This document shows, piece by piece, positions 58,389-64,000 of a stretch of DNA of 64,000 nt. The first letter of the stretch is position 1, and every line of letters begins with the position of its first letter. A program made the position numbers and the translations under genes. Under the pieces are notes generated by a model that saw only the letters and a list, made by a program, of their open reading frames with translations, did no database searches and had not been told where the DNA came from. The stretch is from Clarkia xantiana subsp. parviflora (taxonomy: Eukaryota > Streptophyta > Magnoliopsida > Myrtales > Onagraceae), in assembly GCA_036873135.1 (NCBI GenBank), contig JAPTYO010000015.1, positions 5,478,839 through 5,542,838 on the forward strand, in the 5' to 3' direction.

Positions 58389-60076
58389 CATGCCCCCGAG
58401 TCAACCAATGGCCTAACCCTTGATTGACTCTATTTTAGGATGGTATGACACGCGCAATTTGAAACCGGGGTTTTACCTTCTTTGTCTGAATGCTTGCTTA
58501 CCCGTGGATACGTGCCTCTGACTCTGCCCCCCTGTCTACTGAGATAGAGGAATTGTAAACGTCAGAGTAGCACGGACGTGTGCCTAGGCACGCGTCCGTC
58601 TGAGGTGGGAGTAATAAACTTATCTCTGCTACAGGTGTATACTCAAAAAATACAAACTTGCACAGGGGTGTGATACGAATGTAACTAAATAACTTACGCT
58701 TCAATTTCGTGCCGGGATTTTATCTAAGTGAGGAAGAATTAATTTTGGCCAAAAATTTTCCTAAGTATGGAATGCTCCAAAAATAAAACTAACTTGATAA
58801 TTTTTCTAAGTATAGAGGTATACTTAGCTATAGGTGAAAAGGATAAAAATGATGGTTTTTCCTTGACCCTTAGATTTTATTTAAGGATAGATGGATGGTG
58901 GTGATTAAAACCCCTAAGAAACCCTATCATCCTTTAAAATAGAAAGGAGTTAGAAAAATACCTCAAAGAATCACCATAGCCACCATCTTCTCTCTTCACT
59001 CACCCTTGGAGAGCAAGAAAAGTTTTGAGAGCACCCCCAAGGTAAGGGCCGGCCGAAATTTTCACCAAGGGGCAAAAATCCGGCCAGCAGCTCCGGCGGG
59101 AGGAGACCACCAGCACGGGACGGGGCCGGCTAGTGGATTGGCGGCTCGAGACGGCGACGTGAAGGCGGGACGGACCGGCAGACCAGGGCGACGTCGAAGC
59201 TGCTGCTGACGGAGGTGGAGCCTGGTCCGACATTGGCGGTCGACGGCGACGTGACTTCCGGCGGCTGACGGACGAAAGCGACGCGGTACAAGCTTGGTCG
59301 ACGGAGGGCGGCGACCAGACGAGCAGCGGCGTCGGGAGGCTTCGACGGCGAGTTTACCTCCGACGACGGCAGCGCTAGCTTCGGCCAGAGCAGTCGACGG
59401 CGGGACAGGAGGGCTCCGACGTGATCTGGGGCGGACTCCGGCGGCGAAAGGACGGCTGGGAGCGACTCCGGCGACGACGGAGTTGGGGCTCCGGCGAGGG
59501 GCTGATTTCCGGCAACGCTCAAATTCGAATTCCGGACCCGTTTATCACATCGGGTCGGGTTTTCCGAAGGTCCATTCTTTTCCTTTCCGTTGTCGTACAA
59601 GATGTCGATTTTTGAATCGTTGATATTTGATTGCCGATGCTTGATTGCCGATGTTTGATTGAATGTGGGATTGCCATAGATAGCCGTTGGTAGTTGTGGA
59701 TTTTGGGGAAAAATGTTTACCGGTCGTCCGGATATGGTTTCTTGTCCGATTGGGCTATTCCGGTCTTGAATTCGATGTCGTATTGCCGTTGGTGTATTAA
59801 TCCTTGTTGGAGGGTATAATGGTAATTTTTTCCAAGACCCGACCTTAGGCTCGGATAAAATTATTTAACTTGGTTGTCGTGGTGTGCTTGACTCATGTTG
59901 ACTATCTTTGCTGGGTGTCTTTGGATCTTTGATTGTTGTCGTTGGTCGGGTGTCGGAGTATTTCCGGTTCTTCGGAAATTTTCCTTGTCTTGATATTTGT
60001 CGTGTCGTGGCAGGTACTATACTCCTGGTGGTGTCCACGTACGCAGACTCTTCAGAGACGCCGTATTCTCCGAAGG
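58389..60076 (+). other. Leader region of the antisense gene in E
   Basis: 58389-58540 matches B. 59030-59600 is strongly GC-rich and rich in GGCGACG/CGGCGG words. By position it is 5' UTR or upstream DNA of the antisense gene. No clear TATA box was found and the open frames here lack good starts. Confidence 0.45.
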
Positions 60077-62473
60077 ATGAGTGAGTTCCTTTTTCTCTTC
60101 CTTTTCGGTCGTGTTACTTCCTTTCCTATTGCTAGCTTAGTATCGTGACCTTCGTTGGGGTGTTAGTCGAAATTTGATTCGTGCTTTGGGGTTTCTTGCT
60201 ATCTTTGCCTTAGGTCTTGCTACTCTGTCAGAGAACCATATCACTAGGTCCGATTACAACGAACATGTTACCCTAGGAGATATCAGTCCCCTAGATGAGC
60301 CTCTGTATCCTTTTCTCCCCTCCTTGGGGAATACTCGCGAGACGGTGACGGAGCCTCCTATAGGGAAGGTCGCCGTGTACCCCTCTCAGATCCGATTCGG
60401 GCTGAGGCTGCCTTACTGTGACGAGCTTATAGAGTTGAGCAGGTTCTTCAGGATTTCTCCTGTGAACCTTGCCCCCAGTGCCCTCCGTGTCTGGGTGGGC
60501 TTCCGGGTATTGTGCTATTGGTACTCCTGGAAGTACTCTCTCGTTCTATTCCGATGCTTCTATCGGTTCCAGTATCGGACGAGGGTGGGGTTTGCGAGTT
60601 TCGTAACTCGCCATCCGACCTTCAAAGATCCCCGATTTTCTGATTTCGGGTTGAGTGGGATCGAGTGGGATACCTCCCTCCGTTTCGTGACCCAGATTGA
60701 CAATTCGGCCAGTCACTGGGCTAAGCATTACTTCTTCATTACGGACCGATACGTCACTTGGTCGGTCTTGAATGAGGATCGGTCTGATGGTTGGCCTGCT
60801 TTTGGAGAGTTCTCTTCGGTTGATTTGAAGACTATGAAGATCATTCACGAGAGCAACAGGACCCGGTCTTACTGTCCCGTGTCCTTAGTGACTGAGACGG
60901 ATCTTTATGAGGCCGGGATCAGTCTGACTCCTGACTCCGGGGGTTCGGTATGTCACTCGGTCTTTCCATCTTTATTTACCTTCTGCTCTTCCTTTGTAGG
61001 TTGGTTTCATGGAAAAACCTATAACGTGCAGGGAGCCCCTGTTGATCTGAGCAAGAGGAAGGCTCCTTCTAGTTCTGCTTTGAAGAAATCCCCCCTGCCT
61101 GGGAAGAAGGCTGGGGCCTCTGGTATGCTTTTTCCTATTTGCTTCTTTATGGTGTAACTTATGTTTTCCTTATCTTGTTTTTCTTACCTTATTAGGGCGC
61201 TCCCCTTTGGTGACTGAGAGGGTCGTCTCCGTCGGCAGAGATTCTGGACCTTCCAAGTCCAAGCCGCGGAGATCTGATTCTGAGGCCGGGGCCTCGGCTG
61301 CTAAGAGGAAGAAGGCTGTGGATCCTGCTTCGCCTACTGCTCGTCCTCCGACCCTATCTCGTGATAAGGAGATGGTGGTTGAAGAGGTGCCTTCCCTGGC
61401 TGACAAAGGGAAGTGACCTGCTGGTGGTGGTTCCCCTGCCCCCCAGCCGAGGGCACGGTCATCAGGTATGATCTCTACTTTGTTGCTGATCCTTCTATGT
61501 TTATATTATCCTTTGACTTGCTTTGCTTGTGTAGGTGGGCCTCCGACTTTAAGTCGGAAGGATTTCGCACGGCTCACTGATGAAGATGTTATTGGGTCTG
61601 AGTGGACTCCCTTCGCTGGTCTGAAGGAGTTCCACCTCGATAGCACCTCCTCTTTGCGGACTCCTGAGGTTGGCGTCCGCGTACTCCGCGGCGCCATCCC
61701 CCCTGGCGATCGTGTTGCTCCGCCCAAGTCTCCTGGGGAGACTCGGCGCTTTGTTCAGGGGGTACTCTCTCGTTATGCACCTGTGAGTTGTTCCTTGCTT
61801 TCCTTTCATTACTTTCATAATGGCTATCTTTCGGTTATTCATCCCTTGTTTGTATTGTTAGGGTATGTCTGACATGGTGAACATGTCCTCGCTCGTGCTC
61901 GAGTTATCTGACGAGAGGAAGACCCTTGAGGACAGCCAGGTTTCTCTCAAAGCGGAGGTCGCCACTGCTGCCGAGAAGGCGCGTATATCTGATTTGAGGC
62001 TGCAGGAGCTCCAGGGCCAGGTGTCCTTGCTTGAAGCCACTGTGGGCAGTTTGCGTCGGGAAGCTGAGGTTGCTGCGTCGCTTCATTCTGAGGAGCTGCG
62101 GAGGTTGGAGACTAAGTGTCGGGCGGAGGAGAGGGCTGTCGCGGTATCTGAGTACAAGGCCTCCTCTGCCTTCACCGCCGATTATAGCACGCGTCTCACT
62201 CAGGAGATGAACCAGTTCGGTGAGTATCTGGTTGATCACATTTACCGGATTGATCCTCAGTTCCCCTTTGGTGACCTTGGTGACTTTGGGCCATATGCCA
62301 CTGGCTACGCGACTGTTCTGATGGGTCAGGCTGCCGTTGCAGACGAGCCTGCCCCTGCCCAGGTGGATGCTACACCTGTGGAGATTGGTACCTCAGACTC
62401 CTCCTCTTCATCCATTTCCGCTGGCGGTTCAGCTTCAGGGGGTGAGGGTGACTCCCCCGAAGGTTCTGACTGA
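60077..62473 (+). CDS. Antisense gene of element E: transposon-domain and coiled-coil protein, five or six exons, one stop
   Basis: Inferred exons: 60077-60080 (ATGA, then GTGAGT), 60214-61122, 61196-61465, 61535-61782 and 61862-62473. Introns have GT...AG ends, and phases agree at each join (1, 1, 1, 0). A possible 52-bp intron at 60948-60999 is uncertain, because the unspliced frame stays open. The first codons give MS, as in C. The domain (VYPSQIRFGLRLPYCDELIE, NLAPSALRVWVGFRVLCYW, KHYFFITDR) is a diverged relative of that in A and C. Then come a basic linker (SKRKAPSSS, KSKPRRSDSEAG), a coiled coil (61865-62150) and an acidic Ser/Gly-rich tail (TSDSSSSSISAGGSASGG). One TGA lies in frame at 61414-61416. 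Function unknown; nuclear or chromatin action would be a guess. Confidence 0.75.
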
Positions 62474-62929
62474 CGTGTTTATCTCATGCTATCCTTGTAT
62501 ATAACTACACTCCTTCTTCCCTTGTATGGGTTGAGTGTCCTTTGAGATTGTGATGGTGTTTGTTGTTACTTTCCTTTGCCGCATTGTGTTATTGACTACG
62601 TGGTTCGTTTGCCTCTACATTAGTGCTTCTCATGCTTTTGTATATATCTCTTCTCATAATGTCTCCCTATGCCTTGTGTATGGCTCTTTGGGTATGGACC
62701 CTTTCCTTGGTGTGTTTCCTTTACTTATCCTTCTTTCGTGCTTTCCTTCATGTCTTACCTGCCATTTCATAAAGAAAAAACATTACTTGTTCTTCACATT
62801 ACTTTACTTAGAAATTTCTTTCTCATGGTATTCTTCTGAGCATGGTATCCTTCTAAGAATGGTATCCTTCTAAACATGGTGTGATGATCTCTTCTGATAC
62901 CCCTTACACGGTATACGTTGTACTGTTAG

Positions 62930-63795
62930 ACCAAAGATACGCTCTTGGTGGGCGTCGAAATCTTTTCACGAGACAGGCTCTCGGACGGCACTTAACGTTT
63001 CACAGGATAGGCTCCCGGAGGGCACAGGTTAGTCCACCGATACCTTCTTGACGGGTGTCAAATCTGTTCACGAGACAGGCTCTCGGACGGCACTTAACGT
63101 TTCACAGGATAGGCTCCCGGAGGGCTCAGGTTAGACCAAAGATACGCTCCTGGTAGGCGTCGAACTGGTAGTTTGAAATCTACCTCAAGATACGCTCTTG
63201 GGGGCGTCGAACTGGTAGTGTTTTTTCTACCTCAAGATACGCTCTTGGGGGCGTCGAATCTGGTAGGTTGCAAATCTACCTCAAGATACGCTCCTGGGGG
63301 CGTCGAAATCGTAGTTTTTGGAAACCACTCTCAAGATACGCTCTTGGTGCGTCGAATTCGTAGTGTAATAACTACTCTCAAGATACGCTCTTGGGGGCGT
63401 CGAAGGTCGTAGTATGAACACTACTCTCAAGATACGCTCCTGGGGGCGTCGAAGTTCGTAGTTTTTGGAAACCACTCTCAAGATACGCTCTTGGTGCGTC
63501 GAAGGTCGTAGTTTAATAACTACTCTCAAGATACGCTCTTGGGGGCGTCGAAGGTCGTAGTATGAACACTACTCTCAAGATACGCTCTTGGGGGCGTCGA
63601 ATGTCGTAGTATGAAAACTACTCTCAAGATACGCTCTTGGGGGCGTCGAATGTCGTAGTATGAAAACTACTCTCAAGATACGCTCTTGGGGGCGTCGAAT
63701 GTCGTAGTATGAAAACTACTCTCAAGATACGCTCTTGGGGGCGTCGAATGTCGTAGTATGAAAACTACTCTCAAGATACGCTCTTGGGGGCGTCG
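62930..63795. repeat. Composite tandem array of element E
   Basis: Two 102-bp units (about 62955-63135) then about thirteen 47-49-bp units with core GATACGCTCTTGGGGGCGTC, as in B. The right-hand units are nearly identical (TGTCGTAGTATGAAAACTAC repeated), indicating recent expansion. 62474-62929 and 63796-64000 hold no gene I recognise. Confidence 0.95.
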
Positions 63796-64000
63796 AACCT
63801 GTCATTGACTTGAAGTCATATCTGTGTAAGGATAACTTCGTGGTTATACCACTGCATTCACTGGAAAATACTTTTGAGTAACTACTACTCCCTTAGGAGC
63901 CTTCATGTTTTTGTACACTCGGGATGCCTTGGTGCACCAAGACATCCTTTGTAGGAAATCAAAGATAGTTGTAGAGATGGAGTAACTTCGTGAGTTCTCC

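Larger units (their letters stand above)
57532..64000 (-). mobile_element. Tat-related element 'E', left part, runs off the window
   Basis: Same family as B: LTR starts TGTTAAGTTATGGGATCTAG and ends ATATCCATCA, with the same purine tract. Contains the LTR (57532-58388), the antisense gene and the composite arrays. Its pol should start beyond the window. The five bases before it are GGCGC (57527-57531). Confidence 0.92.

Noticed and set aside
59006..59623. GC-rich plus-strand frames upstream of the E antisense gene
   Set aside because: Starts are non-ATG, frames switch repeatedly, and the minus strand is equally open; more likely a leader region.
62930..63795. CRISPR-like array
   Set aside because: Units are contiguous tandem repeats with related 'spacers', in a plant retrotransposon; no cas genes.

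Overview
This window is plant nuclear DNA, almost certainly from a eudicot or other flowering plant with a repeat-rich genome. The evidence is dense nested LTR retrotransposons of typical plant lineages, initiator-Met-tRNA primer sites on the copia elements, and a decayed plastid insertion with ndhB and rpoB pieces. I see no convincing intact host gene and no tRNA or rRNA gene. The species cannot be named from what is visible.

Layout, left to right. 1-2951: 5'- and 3'-truncated pol of a Tat-lineage (Retand-like) Ty3/gypsy element, minus strand. 2952-8527: 'copia 1', a truncated minus-strand Ty1/copia element. 8528-9490 and 20803-24357: 'copia 2', also minus strand, split by the complete Tat element 'A' (9491-20802; 741-bp LTRs; target duplication CCTGG). 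24358-24500: another copia gag scrap. 24718-25514: plastid-derived DNA (ndhB then rpoB), interrupted by complete element 'B' (25515-35935; target duplication CTCAC), a non-autonomous Tat relative. 35943-37153: AT-rich DNA with a foldback repeat. 37154-45331: complete 'copia 3' (600/601-bp LTRs; target duplication GCAGG). 45356-46151: a probable small Helitron. 46497-49054: plus-strand 'copia F', interrupted by Tat element 'C' (49055-56792), which is interrupted by a plus-strand Tat LTR 'D' (56793-57524), whose primer site is interrupted by element 'E' (57532 to beyond 64000).

The Tat elements share one architecture. Gag-pol lies on the minus strand. A second gene lies on the opposite strand between the 3' LTR and pol. 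It encodes a plant 'putative gypsy-type transposon' domain followed by a coiled coil and an acidic Pro/Ser tail. Between the two convergent genes lies a tandem-repeat array. In A and C the antisense gene has its own TATA box and shared upstream motifs. In A, C and E it begins with a two-codon coding exon ended by a phase-1 intron, and the intron before the coiled coil is phase 0 in all three. In E every downstream intron keeps the reading phase.

The LTRs of all Tat elements here carry, just downstream of the TATA box, the motif GCATCGGAGAGGG (C has AA for CG) followed by a hairpin whose stem is kept while its sequence changes. This hairpin, the spliced antisense gene and the hairpin-forming arrays are the most interesting signals. 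All alignments and counts below were made by eye.
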